From assembly GCF_036346875.1 (NCBI RefSeq), contig NZ_CP107852.1, forward strand, positions 3,782,001 through 3,846,000: DNA of 64,000 nucleotides. Reading direction: 5' to 3'. The notes below the pieces were generated by a model. It was not told where the DNA came from, searched no databases, and was given only the letters and a program-made list of their open reading frames with translations. Shown here piece by piece: positions 6,491-14,351 of this stretch. A program made the position numbers and the translations under genes. Each line of letters starts with the position of its first letter. Position 1 is the stretch's first letter. The DNA is from Nocardia sp. NBC_00508 (GTDB taxonomy: Bacteria > Actinomycetota > Actinomycetes > Mycobacteriales > Mycobacteriaceae).

Positions 6491-8812
6491 ATGAGCGGTC
6501 GACCTCGAGGGTTGCGCGCAGGCCGGTCGCCTGAGGGGGAATCATTGTATCGACAGGCCGATATTCGCGCGAGCGCTCACGACTCGCCGATGCGCACAAG
6601 CGTTTTGGCGGAAGCGGCCCGGTTGGCGATCTTGTTGCGCCATGTACCCAGTCTGACCGTCGCGGTCGTGTACTTGACAGTGGAGCCTATTCGTACGCCA
6701 GTCGGGTTGATTGCGACGACCCTGATCGGGATTTGGTCTGCCTGGCGCTTGGCGACACGATGGCGCTCCTGGACCTGGACCGCACTGGATCTGGCGGTGG
6801 TGCAAGCGTTCGTTATCTGTACCGGGACCATGATACGAAGTGCCGAAGCCGCACCGGGTCCGAGTGGGCCGCAGAGCGTAGCCGGACTCACCATTGTTTC
6901 ACTGGCGGTCGAGACACGCGCGTACGTGGCATTCCTGGGCACCGGCATTACGTACGCGTCGCTTTGGTATGGCTACTCGTATATAGCCGGCCTCGCGAGC
7001 CCTTTCTCGATTTTCAGCGTGAATTTCTTGTGGATTCAATGCGTGCTGACAGTGGTTGTGCGCCAACTCATCCTCCGCGCGGCGACTATTGCCGACAGTG
7101 CGCTCACCCTGTTGAACGAGACCAGGGTCGCACAGCGGGTAGCCGCAGCTCGCACCAGATACCAGGCTGAGCAATGGCGGTTGCTGCACGATACCGCGGC
7201 GGGGACGCTGCAATCCATCGGAAACAGTGGCGACGTGGTCGACGCGGCCACTGTGGCCGAGGAATCGCGACGTGACATTTGGCAGATAAAACAGTTGCCG
7301 ACGGGTCGGGAAGAAGGCTCCGTAGACCTCGTCGAACGAATTCGGAAAACGTGCGCCAAGTTTGCTTTCGAAATCGACCTGCGAGGCTCTACGCACTTGC
7401 TTGTACCGCACTTCGCAGGCTACGTGATCTCCGCAGCCACACGCGAAGCGCTGAACAATGTGGAACGTCACGCAGCGGCCACGCGGGTAATCATCGAGCT
7501 GGAGGCCAATGGACTGACGATCACCGACGACGGAGTGGGCTTCACCGAAGACGCTCAGCTGATCGGATCCCGCTTCGGTATCCGGCAATCTATTATCGCA
7601 CGGCTGCGAGACATCGGCGGGGACGCCAAAGTCCATAGTGAGCCCGGTATAGGCACCGCGGTGCAGATGTCCTGGCCGTTGAATTTCGCGTCGGACGATC
7701 GGTCGACATCCGATGATGACGATGCGGTCTTCGACGTCGAACGTTTGTTCCGTCGGCTCGGGTATGGAATTGCCACGGTCGCGATCACGCTCACATTCGT
7801 GGCCCTGGTGCGGATCCCTTCATTGCGTCCTGTTCACGCGTGGTCACACATCGTCCTGCTGGCTGCGATGATGGCATGCACGCTGGCCGGGCTCGTGAAT
7901 ATCCGGCGTCCGGTCCTACCTTCGTGGCCACTTGTCGTGGCGACCGTTCTGATATCCCCCATACAGTCGCTGCTCATCCCCGCTCACGTGATCCTACTGA
8001 ACACGAACTGGGCATACGGAAACTATGGGTGGACACTGAATGTCCTGCTGCTGCGGCAGCGAATCGAAACCGCGGTGGCGACGCTCGCGGCCTCGTGGGT
8101 CCTGGCCAGCCTGGTGATTCTCGCGATATCACCGAAGCTGGAGACTCTTGCGGACGTCGGATATCTCACTGCCGGAGTCATCCTGATGCAGGCGATGGCG
8201 CTGTACTTCGTACGACTGCTGAGGACGGCGGCGCACCGGGCGCAAGATCTCAATAACGAGCGCAGTCGCCTGCTGGAGGAGCAAGAGATCAGACGGGTTG
8301 CGCAGACAGATTTCGCGCGTCGCTACAAGACCATTTCGGACTCGATCACCCCCTTTCTGCAGAAGCTTTCCGATGGAACGGCTTCGGCGCGCGATCCGGC
8401 GGTGCGCAGGACGGCCCGCATGTTCAACGATCGGTTGCGACGCATCTTCGCGGAATTGAACACCTATGAACATGGCTTGACCCAGGAGATTCGAGACCTG
8501 ACCGAAGATATCGACACCGGAGACACCAGGATGGATCTGTGCATTCTTCCCGGCATCCCCGATCTGGAATCAGAAGTATGTCGCCAGCTGGTGCTCCCCT
8601 TGCGGATCATGCTCGAAGCATGCACCCCGGCGACGTACCTGAGAATTACGGCGATCGGTGACCGCGGTCGTGTTTTGCTGAGTATGTATGTGCGATGCAC
8701 GTTCTCCGCGAAAACCCGGCAAGCGGCCGACCGGCTGCACACCCTGCCTGGCTGCGCTGTGACGATTACGAATGAAAATGAAATGCTGCTGCGGGTCGAA
8801 ACCCCGTGGTAG
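6491..8812 (+). CDS. Double-length membrane histidine kinase (NarL-type core plus degenerate second half)
   Basis: About 773 aa. The first half has four to six membrane helices (45-195), a HisKA_3-type phosphoacceptor region (LLHDTAAGTLQSIG, His about 233) and an HATPase domain with N-box (REALNNVERH, 318-327), DDGVGF (346-351) and a lid (RFGIRQSI). The second half repeats the plan with about five membrane helices (423-575), a charged coiled coil (AHRAQDLNNERSRLLEEQE) and a kinase-like tail that lacks recognisable H-, N- and G-boxes. It probably acts as a built-in sensor or dimer partner. ATG 6491 directly abuts GGAG; TTG 6545, behind GAGGGGG, is a credible alternative start. The response regulator begins 18 bp downstream. 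Confidence 0.78.
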   Translation: MSGRPRGLRAGRSPEGESLYRQADIRASAHDSPMRTSVLAEAARLAILLRHVPSLTVAVVYLTVEPIRTPVGLIATTLIGIWSAWRLATRWRSWTWTALDLAVVQAFVICTGTMIRSAEAAPGPSGPQSVAGLTIVSLAVETRAYVAFLGTGITYASLWYGYSYIAGLASPFSIFSVNFLWIQCVLTVVVRQLILRAATIADSALTLLNETRVAQRVAAARTRYQAEQWRLLHDTAAGTLQSIGNSGDVVDAATVAEESRRDIWQIKQLPTGREEGSVDLVERIRKTCAKFAFEIDLRGSTHLLVPHFAGYVISAATREALNNVERHAAATRVIIELEANGLTITDDGVGFTEDAQLIGSRFGIRQSIIARLRDIGGDAKVHSEPGIGTAVQMSWPLNFASDDRSTSDDDDAVFDVERLFRRLGYGIATVAITLTFVALVRIPSLRPVHAWSHIVLLAAMMACTLAGLVNIRRPVLPSWPLVVATVLISPIQSLLIPAHVILLNTNWAYGNYGWTLNVLLLRQRIETAVATLAASWVLASLVILAISPKLETLADVGYLTAGVILMQAMALYFVRLLRTAAHRAQDLNNERSRLLEEQEIRRVAQTDFARRYKTISDSITPFLQKLSDGTASARDPAVRRTARMFNDRLRRIFAELNTYEHGLTQEIRDLTEDIDTGDTRMDLCILPGIPDLESEVCRQLVLPLRIMLEACTPATYLRITAIGDRGRVLLSMYVRCTFSAKTRQAADRLHTLPGCAVTITNENEMLLRVETPW

Positions 8813-8830
8813 TCGTTACGGGAGACCGAA

Positions 8831-9481
8831 GTGTTCGATGAGGAAGATGTCACCGGGGAAGCCGAGCCGATTCGGGTCGTGATCATCGAAGATAATCCGC
8901 TGATCCGTAACGGATTCCGGGTGAGCTGCAAATCCGCCGATCCACTTATGACAGTCGTAGCGGAGTACGACGATCCCGACGACTTTTTCGATGACAGCGA
9001 CATGGCTCCGGAGCATGTCGATGTGGTCGTGCTCGATCTCCAGTATGGCGTGCACTTCTATCCCCCCGATCTGGGACCGCTCGAGCGGCTTTGTGAACAG
9101 GGGTTCAAGGTTGTCGTCCTGACGAAATTCGAGAACGACATTCAGCTGACCAAGGCGTGCCTCGATCGCGGCGCACTCGCCTATGTCGCCAAGGATGAGG
9201 GTGTGGGGCCCCTCATGACGTCCATACAGATGGCGCATCTGAACCGAGGGGGACTCACGCCGAATATGGCCATGACGATGTTGCATGACCGCCTGGTCGA
9301 CAGCAGAGATCGCGACATGCTTTTGGCTTTTATTCAGACAGCTGACTCCGCGGCCGCTGCAAAGGTCATGAACATGTCCACCGAAGACTACAAAAAGCAG
9401 CTGTGGAAGATCGGCCAGAAGATCATCGACTCGATACAGCAGGATGGCGTCTCGCCTCGTATTCCAAGAGACGATACCTAG
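8831..9481 (+). CDS. Response regulator with REC domain and divergent C-terminal helix-turn-helix
   Basis: A 216-aa protein with GTG start at 8831. The receiver domain has the acidic pair E20/D21 (VVIIEDNPLIRNGF), phosphoacceptor D69 (VVVLDLQYG), T98 (VVLTKF) and K121 (VAKDEG). The C-terminal 60 residues (RDRDMLLAFIQTADSAAAAKVMNMSTEDYKKQL...) occupy the place of a LuxR-type helix-turn-helix but show little of its consensus. DNA binding is therefore plausible, not certain. It is the partner of the upstream kinase by position. Its stop codon TAG at 9479-9481 is shared with the left end of the IS element; both the element and the right-hand flank start with G, so the stop is TAG with or without the insertion. 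Confidence 0.82.
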   Translation: MFDEEDVTGEAEPIRVVIIEDNPLIRNGFRVSCKSADPLMTVVAEYDDPDDFFDDSDMAPEHVDVVVLDLQYGVHFYPPDLGPLERLCEQGFKVVVLTKFENDIQLTKACLDRGALAYVAKDEGVGPLMTSIQMAHLNRGGLTPNMAMTMLHDRLVDSRDRDMLLAFIQTADSAAAAKVMNMSTEDYKKQLWKIGQKIIDSIQQDGVSPRIPRDDT

Positions 9482-10667
9482 TGCCTCGTCCAGGTAGGTT
9501 GCCCTGGTAACCGGGTGTCGGGTTGATCGTGGACGCGTGTCCGGTGATGCTGCCAGTGGAGGTGGTGTCGGTGGCCCGGAGGCCGGAAGTGTTTGTGCGG
9601 GCGGTGACCCCGGAGGAGGGGCGCCGGTTGCAGAAGATCACCAAGACGAGCAAACAACCGGTCAGGACGCGACGAGCGATCGTGGTGATGGCCTCGGCGC
9701 AGCGGCAACCGGCCCCCGCGATCGCGAGGTTGATGCAGGTCAGCGAGGCGTATGTGCGGCAGGTGATCCACGAGTTCAACGAGCGGGGGTTCGAAGCTCT
9801 GGACCCAAAATGGAGCGCGGGCAGGCCGAAGAAGGTAGATCGGGCGACGCGTGAACGCATCGCTTGTATCGCCCGGTGCTGCCCGCGTGATCTGGGCTGG
9901 CCGTTCTCGGTGTGGAGCCTGTCGAAACTGCGAGAAGTGTTGCTGACCAACGGAATCGCTGAGATCAGCCGCGAAACTCTGCGCAAGATCCTCCACGGCG
10001 AGGGGGTGTCGTGGCAGGCGGTCAAGACCTGGAAAGCGGGCACCGACCCGGAGTTCACCGCGAAGATGAACCGCGTCCTGGACCTCTATGACCATCCACC
10101 CACCGATGGGCGGGTGGTCTGCGTGGACGAGTTCGGGCCGCTGAACTTGCAACCCCGCGCTGGTCGTGGCTGGTTCGGGCGACGAACCCCGAAACGGTTG
10201 CGGGCGACCTACCGGCGCACCCAGGGCGTGCGGCACCTACTCGGCGCTCTGGATCTGGCGACCGGCAAGATCCACTACCGGATCCGGGATCGTAAACGGT
10301 GGCAGGAGTTCCTGTCGTTGCTGAAGTCGCTGCGGGCGCGCTGGCCCGGACAGAAGCTCTACGTCATCGCCGACAACTTCTCCCCGCACAAACGAGCCGA
10401 GGTCCGCACCTGGGCTGCGGCCAACAACGTGGAACTGGTCTTCCTACCGACCTATTCATCGTGGTTGAACTGGATCGAGTCCGAATTCGCGGCTCTACGC
10501 TACTTCGCCTTGAACGGCACCGATCACCGCAGCCACGACGAACAGGACGCCGCGATCGGCGCCTACATCCGCTGGTACAACCAGCACGCCCGACCCAAAC
10601 GCGACTTCGCCGTCAACTCCAAGATCCGGCACCCTGATTACCTACCGAAGGTTGCTTGACGAGGCAC
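9481..10667 (+). mobile_element. IS630-family insertion sequence
   Basis: 1187 bp, flanked on both sides by the dinucleotide TA (9479-9480 and 10668-10669), the classic IS630/Tc1 target duplication. The terminal inverted repeats begin GTGCCTCGTC at the left (9481) and, read inward from the right end, GTGCCTCGTC as well (10658-10667). One transposase gene fills the element. Both ends and the transposase are intact, so it may still be mobile. Confidence 0.9.
9523..10659 (+). CDS. IS630-family transposase
   Basis: Up to 378 aa with TTG start at 9523; ATG at 9547 is an alternative. The N-terminal winged helix-turn-helix (QPAPAIARLMQVSEAYVRQVIHEFNERGF) is followed by the DDE catalytic triad: D in VVCVDEFGPL, D in YVIADNFSPHK and E in YSSWLNWIESEFAAL. 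All three residues are present and the frame is uninterrupted, so the enzyme looks functional. It is the only gene of the insertion sequence. Confidence 0.93.
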   Translation: MIVDACPVMLPVEVVSVARRPEVFVRAVTPEEGRRLQKITKTSKQPVRTRRAIVVMASAQRQPAPAIARLMQVSEAYVRQVIHEFNERGFEALDPKWSAGRPKKVDRATRERIACIARCCPRDLGWPFSVWSLSKLREVLLTNGIAEISRETLRKILHGEGVSWQAVKTWKAGTDPEFTAKMNRVLDLYDHPPTDGRVVCVDEFGPLNLQPRAGRGWFGRRTPKRLRATYRRTQGVRHLLGALDLATGKIHYRIRDRKRWQEFLSLLKSLRARWPGQKLYVIADNFSPHKRAEVRTWAAANNVELVFLPTYSSWLNWIESEFAALRYFALNGTDHRSHDEQDAAIGAYIRWYNQHARPKRDFAVNSKIRHPDYLPKVA

Positions 10668-10822
10668 TAGGCCCATGACTCGCCCAACTCGGGCCGGACA
10701 GCCGCTGCGCGGGCTCGGCGACAGCCGTCAGAGCGGGAGGTCCGCGATGACGTCCCGTCGCCGCGATCGACAATGCCACGCGGAAATCGGTGGCGGAGAA
10801 CGGGATACAGAAGATACAAACC

Positions 10823-10933
10823 ATGGTCTCCGTGCTCGTCGCGCTGCTCGCCTTCGGTGTGTGCGCAATTGCGATCGCGGTGTGGCGGTTCGCCGGAGTG
10901 CAACGGCGTCGGCAGGATCTCGACACTCGATGA
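10823..10933 (+). CDS. 36-aa single-span membrane peptide
   Basis: A short ORF starting at ATG 10823: MVSVLVALLAFGVCAIAIAV followed by a basic tail (WRFAGVQRRRQDLDTR). It has one hydrophobic helix and a positive, probably cytosolic end. The ribosome binding site is weak. It lies alone between the IS element and the secreted esterase. Small proteins of this shape are common upstream of cell-envelope genes in actinobacteria, but I cannot name it; chance is possible. Confidence 0.4.
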   Translation: MVSVLVALLAFGVCAIAIAVWRFAGVQRRRQDLDTR

Positions 10934-11004
10934 GCGCGGCGAACGGAACTCGACACGGCGATGGCCTGCCTGCCACTCACCGCGCCTCTGGCAGGATGGT
11001 TCAC

Positions 11005-12072
11005 ATGCTGTCTCGGCGCGGCGTGCGGCGTTGGGTCTCCAGCGCCCTGGTAAGCGCCGCACTTGTTTCTGGTGCGGTGGCGTTCGGTGCTCCCCAGGTA
11101 GCAGCGGCCCCCGGCGGTCCTCCTCCGGTGAATACCGGCTCCTCGGATGGTCCGGGTCCGGCCGAACCGACCAGCAAACAACCCTCGACGCCCAGGATCG
11201 ATCACATCGAACCGATCAACGATCGGCGGCTGCGGGTCTTTGTCGCCTCGCCCGCGATGAGCCGGGTGGTCGAGGTGCAGGTTCTGCTGCCGCGCGACCG
11301 GTCCCGCCCGCGCCCGACGGTCTACATGCTGGACGGCCGCAGCGCGAGCCCCGAAAGCAACAACTGGACCGAGCTCGGGCACGCGGACCGCTTCTACGCG
11401 GACAAGGACGTCAACGTGGTGTTCACCGTCGGCGGGCCGGCCAGCTTCTACACCGACTGGCAGCATCCCGACCCGATGCTCGGCACGAACATGTGGGAGA
11501 CGTTCCTCGCCAAGGAACTGCCCCCGCTGATCGACGCGGAGTTCAATGGCAACGGCACCAACGCGGTTATGGGCGTCTCGATGGGCGCCGAGGCCGCGAT
11601 GATGCTGGCGTTCCGTCAACCGAAGCTCTACACCGCGATCGCGGCGCACAGCGGCTGTTTCTCGATGGGTACCGATATCGGCCAGGCGCAGGCGCGCGCG
11701 GTGGTGGCCACCTACATGGGTGAGCCGGACAACATGTTCGGCAAGCAGGATGATCCGGCCTGGCTGGCCCACGACGTCACGTTGCACGCGGACGCCTTGC
11801 GTGGCAAGACGATCTATCTGTCGGTGGGCAGCGGCCTGCCCGGCGTGCACGACGTGCCAGGAACCCCGAATGTCGCCAGCGCCATCGGGTTCGGCGGCCC
11901 GCTGGAGGCCGCGACCAACGCTTGCACCCGGCGGCTCACCGACCGGCTTCGTTCGCTCGGTATCCCGGTCACCGCGCACTTCCGCGGCACGGGAACGCAC
12001 TCCTGGCCGTACTGGGCGGACGAGCTGGCGCTGTCCTGGCCGACGATCGCGGGCGCGCTCGGCGTTCGCTAG
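11005..12072 (+). CDS. Secreted alpha/beta-hydrolase, antigen 85 / esterase-D family
   Basis: A 355-aa exported protein. The signal peptide is basic (MLSRRGVRRW), then hydrophobic, with a cleavage region at PQVAAAPG, followed by a Pro/Ser-rich linker. The mature domain has the nucleophile elbow GVSMGAEAAM, the oxyanion-side VYMLDGR, and the catalytic His in GTGTHSWPYW. This matches the antigen-85/mycolyltransferase-like esterases of mycolate bacteria, which transfer or hydrolyse acyl groups on trehalose or arabinogalactan. Whether it is a true mycolyltransferase cannot be told. ATG 11005 is preferred (AGGATGG upstream); ATG 10996 is in frame. Its stop codon overlaps that of the convergent aminotransferase (shared CTAG). 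Confidence 0.82.
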   Translation: MLSRRGVRRWVSSALVSAALVSGAVAFGAPQVAAAPGGPPPVNTGSSDGPGPAEPTSKQPSTPRIDHIEPINDRRLRVFVASPAMSRVVEVQVLLPRDRSRPRPTVYMLDGRSASPESNNWTELGHADRFYADKDVNVVFTVGGPASFYTDWQHPDPMLGTNMWETFLAKELPPLIDAEFNGNGTNAVMGVSMGAEAAMMLAFRQPKLYTAIAAHSGCFSMGTDIGQAQARAVVATYMGEPDNMFGKQDDPAWLAHDVTLHADALRGKTIYLSVGSGLPGVHDVPGTPNVASAIGFGGPLEAATNACTRRLTDRLRSLGIPVTAHFRGTGTHSWPYWADELALSWPTIAGALGVR

Positions 12073-13142
12073 CCGAGGAACCGCGCGAGCACCGCGGGAT
12101 CGGTGGCGAAGTTCAGGAACAGGTCGTTCTCGTGCGGGTCGCCGATGGTGACGCGGACACCGTCGGCGCCGTATGGACGCACCAGCACGCCGGCCCCCGC
12201 GCTCGCTTCGCCGAACTCGACGCTGCGCGCACCCAGCGAAATCCAGACGAAGTTCGCCTCACTCGGCGGCACCTGATACCCGGCCTCCACCAGCGCGTCG
12301 CGCACCCGCTCGCGCTCGGAGACCAGGATGCCGGTGCGATCGAGCAACTCGTGCCGTGCCTCCAGCGACGCGATCGCCGCCGCCTGCGCGAGCCGGTTCA
12401 CGCTGAACGGGATGTGCACCTTCAGCAGTGCCGTGATCACCGCGGGATCGCCCACGGCGTAGCCGACCCGCAGCCCGGCCAGCCCGTAGGCCTTGGAGAA
12501 GGTGCGTAGCACAAGCACATTGGGCCGGGTCCGGCCGAGTTCTACGCCGTCCGGGTGATCGTCCAGCCGCACGTATTCGTAGTAGGCCTCATCCAGCACG
12601 ACCAGCACATGCGGCGGGACCGCAGCCAGGAACCGGACCAGTTCCGCCTTGCCGACGGCGGTACCGGTGGGGTTGTTCGGGTTGCAGACGAAGATCAACT
12701 TGGTTCGTTCGGTGACCGCCGCGGCCAGCGCGTCCAGATCGTGTACCTGATCCGCCGTGAGCGGTACGTGCACGGCGGTGGCGTTGCCGACCTTGGTCAC
12801 GATCGGGTACGCCTCGAACGAGCGCCACGCGAACAGCACCTCGTCCGAGGGTGACGCACAGGTGATCTGCACCAGCTCCTGGCACAAGGCCACGCTGCCG
12901 CAACCGACCGCGACATTGTCGAATCCCACCCCGAGGAAATCGGCCAGCGCCGTGCGCAGCTCGACCACGTGGTTGTCCGGATACCGGTTGGCCAACTCGG
13001 CTGCCTCGGCGATGGCCTTGGCGGCGGCGGGCAGCGGACCGAAGGTCGTTTCGTTGCTGGCCAACTTCACCGCGCCGGGATGGCTGCGGCCGGGGGTGTA
13101 CGCCGGGATCGAATCGAGGTCCGGCCGGATCTGCGCTGTCAC
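12069..13142 (-). CDS. pat: Aromatic amino acid / histidinol-phosphate aminotransferase (HisC2/Pat type)
   Basis: A 357-aa fold-type I PLP enzyme. Diagnostic pieces are the N-terminal IPAYTPGRS, KLASNET (substrate loop), the PLP-contacting CNPNNPTG, DEAYYEY, and the Schiff-base lysine in FSKAYGLAGLRVG. The sequence matches the actinobacterial HisC2/Pat branch, which transaminates phenylpyruvate and related aromatics, rather than the histidine-operon HisC; no other his gene is nearby. GTG start at 13142. It converges with the esterase, and the two stop codons overlap. It is divergent from the dienelactone-hydrolase-like gene. Confidence 0.85.
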   Translation of the reverse strand: MTAQIRPDLDSIPAYTPGRSHPGAVKLASNETTFGPLPAAAKAIAEAAELANRYPDNHVVELRTALADFLGVGFDNVAVGCGSVALCQELVQITCASPSDEVLFAWRSFEAYPIVTKVGNATAVHVPLTADQVHDLDALAAAVTERTKLIFVCNPNNPTGTAVGKAELVRFLAAVPPHVLVVLDEAYYEYVRLDDHPDGVELGRTRPNVLVLRTFSKAYGLAGLRVGYAVGDPAVITALLKVHIPFSVNRLAQAAAIASLEARHELLDRTGILVSERERVRDALVEAGYQVPPSEANFVWISLGARSVEFGEASAGAGVLVRPYGADGVRVTIGDPHENDLFLNFATDPAVLARFLG

Positions 13143-13260
13143 ACTCCAACCCTATCCGCGCCGCGTGCCTGCCCGATCCGCGTGCCGGAAATTCTCTGGG
13201 CTATAGCCCCTCACATGCGATTATCTACCGAATATCAGCAACGCGCCCTACGCTGGTTTC

Positions 13261-13968
13261 ATGTCGGGCACCTACGACGATATCGCCCCGCTACGGGGAA
13301 GCGACCAGGAAGACGAGCGACCGACTGCCCGTGGGCAGGTGCCCATCACCGTGGCGGAACCGGAAGGCAATGCCCGCGGCGGAATCGTGGTGCTGCACGA
13401 ATCCCGGGAGCTCACCGGCGCACTGCGCGACCTGATGAACGCGCTGGCCGGGGAGGGCTGGACAGTAGTCGCGCCCGATCTCTTCCACCGGGTGAACGGC
13501 GAACCGGGCGGCGGAGTCTTCGGCGATGAGCTGTTCGACGACTTCGACGCCTGCTTCGACTGGCTCACCAGGCGTGGGGTGTTCCCCGACACCGTTGGTG
13601 TGCTCGGTTTCGACACCGCGGGGACGGCTGCGTTCCTGGTTGCGACCAACCGCCCGATCGGCGCGGCGGTAAGCGTGGCGGCGCCGGGCATCGTCGAGCC
13701 ACTCGCCGATCAGGCCGACGCCTTGGTGGTCGCCGCCCCGCACCTACAGGCGCCGTGGCTCGGCCTATTCGGCGCCGACGATCCGGCCACCCCGCCCGCC
13801 CAGGTCGAACAGTTGCGCGACGCGACCGCCCGCGCGGCCGTCGCCAGCCTGGTCGTCACCTACCCCGGCTTGCATCACCGCGCCGACACCCCCGGCACCG
13901 ACGACGACCCGGATGTGGTCGATTCGCAGACCCGAATCTTCGACTGGTTCGACAGTAACCTACGTTGA
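13261..13968 (+). CDS. Dienelactone hydrolase-family protein lacking the usual nucleophile
   Basis: A 235-aa alpha/beta-hydrolase. It follows the DLH pattern: strand and loop GGIVVLHESRELTGALRDL, VVAPDLFHR, a nucleophile-elbow region VGVLGFDTAGTAAFL, and the terminal His in YPGLHHRAD. In dienelactone hydrolases the elbow normally carries Cys or Ser (GFCxGG / GFSxGG); here it reads G-F-D-T-A-G. Asp at the nucleophile position suggests altered or lost hydrolase activity. ATG 13261. It ends about 90 bp before the tRNA pair. Confidence 0.8.
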   Translation: MSGTYDDIAPLRGSDQEDERPTARGQVPITVAEPEGNARGGIVVLHESRELTGALRDLMNALAGEGWTVVAPDLFHRVNGEPGGGVFGDELFDDFDACFDWLTRRGVFPDTVGVLGFDTAGTAAFLVATNRPIGAAVSVAAPGIVEPLADQADALVVAAPHLQAPWLGLFGADDPATPPAQVEQLRDATARAAVASLVVTYPGLHHRADTPGTDDDPDVVDSQTRIFDWFDSNLR

Positions 13969-14056
13969 CCTGCCGTTTTGTGATCTGGACTGTGGCTCAT
14001 GTAACCTTGCTGCTCGGCGGTTCGAAAGGACCGGTGCCCTCGAAGAGAAGGCTCCA

Positions 14057-14143
14057 GGAGGCGTGCCAGAGCGGCCGAATGGGACTCACTGCTAATGAGT
14101 TGTCCCTTCACGGGGACCGGAGGTTCAAATCCTCTCGCCTCCG
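14057..14143 (+). tRNA. tRNA-Ser (anticodon GCT)
   Basis: Class II tRNA. GGAGGCG (14057-14063) pairs with CGCCTCC (14136-14142); G14143 is the discriminator, and CCA is encoded directly after it (14144-14146). The anticodon stem ACTCA/TGAGT holds the loop CTGCTAA, giving GCT. The long variable arm and TTCAAAT are visible. It sits 37 bp upstream of tRNA-Arg and probably shares a transcript with it. Confidence 0.96.
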
Positions 14144-14180
14144 CCACGCCCGGGAAACCGGGTACAACTGAATAACACCT

Positions 14181-14253
14181 GCGCCCGTAGCTCAACGGAT
14201 AGAGCATCTGACTACGGATCAGAAGGTTAGGGGTTCGAATCCCTTCGGGCGCA
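14181..14253 (+). tRNA. tRNA-Arg (anticodon ACG), integration site of two AICEs
   Basis: A 73-nt tRNA. GCGCCCG (14181-14187) pairs with CGGGCGC (14246-14252), with discriminator A14253. The anticodon loop CTACGGA gives ACG. Its last 34 bases belong to the 35-bp core that recurs at 25095 and 37316, so the 3' half is supplied by the inserted element, which restores an intact tRNA. Confidence 0.96.
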
Positions 14254-14254
14254 C
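14220..14254 (+). other. attL core (copy 1 of 3) inside tRNA-Arg
   Basis: A 35-bp sequence starting CAGAAGGTTAGGGGTTCGAA and ending CGGGCGCAC. It covers the T arm and acceptor end of tRNA-Arg and is identical to the copies at 25095-25129 and 37316-37350. It marks the left end of the tandem elements. Confidence 0.93.
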
Positions 14255-14257
14255 AGA

Positions 14258-14297
14258 AATCGGCCCCTGAGCTGCACAAGCAGTTCGGGGGCCGATT
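14258..14297. terminator. Hairpin terminator between tRNA-Arg and int
   Basis: AATCGGCCCC (from 14258/9) pairs with GGGGCCGATT (14288-14297) around a roughly 20-nt loop that can fold further. No long T-run follows. It can end tRNA transcription from the left and integrase transcription from the right. Confidence 0.65.
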
Positions 14298-14351
14298 GGC
14301 ATTCAAGATCACCTGCACTAGATCCAGTACTTTGCCCTTACAAACGAGCCG

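Noticed and set aside
2975..9480. SIR2 island as an element integrated in tRNA-Ser(TGA)
   Set aside because: I looked for a repeat of the tRNA 3' end to the right of the island and for an integrase and found neither. Only the IS element marks the right side.
10675..10995. N-terminal extension of the secreted esterase to 10675
   Set aside because: The extension would bury the clear signal peptide in the middle of the protein and has a random Arg-rich composition.
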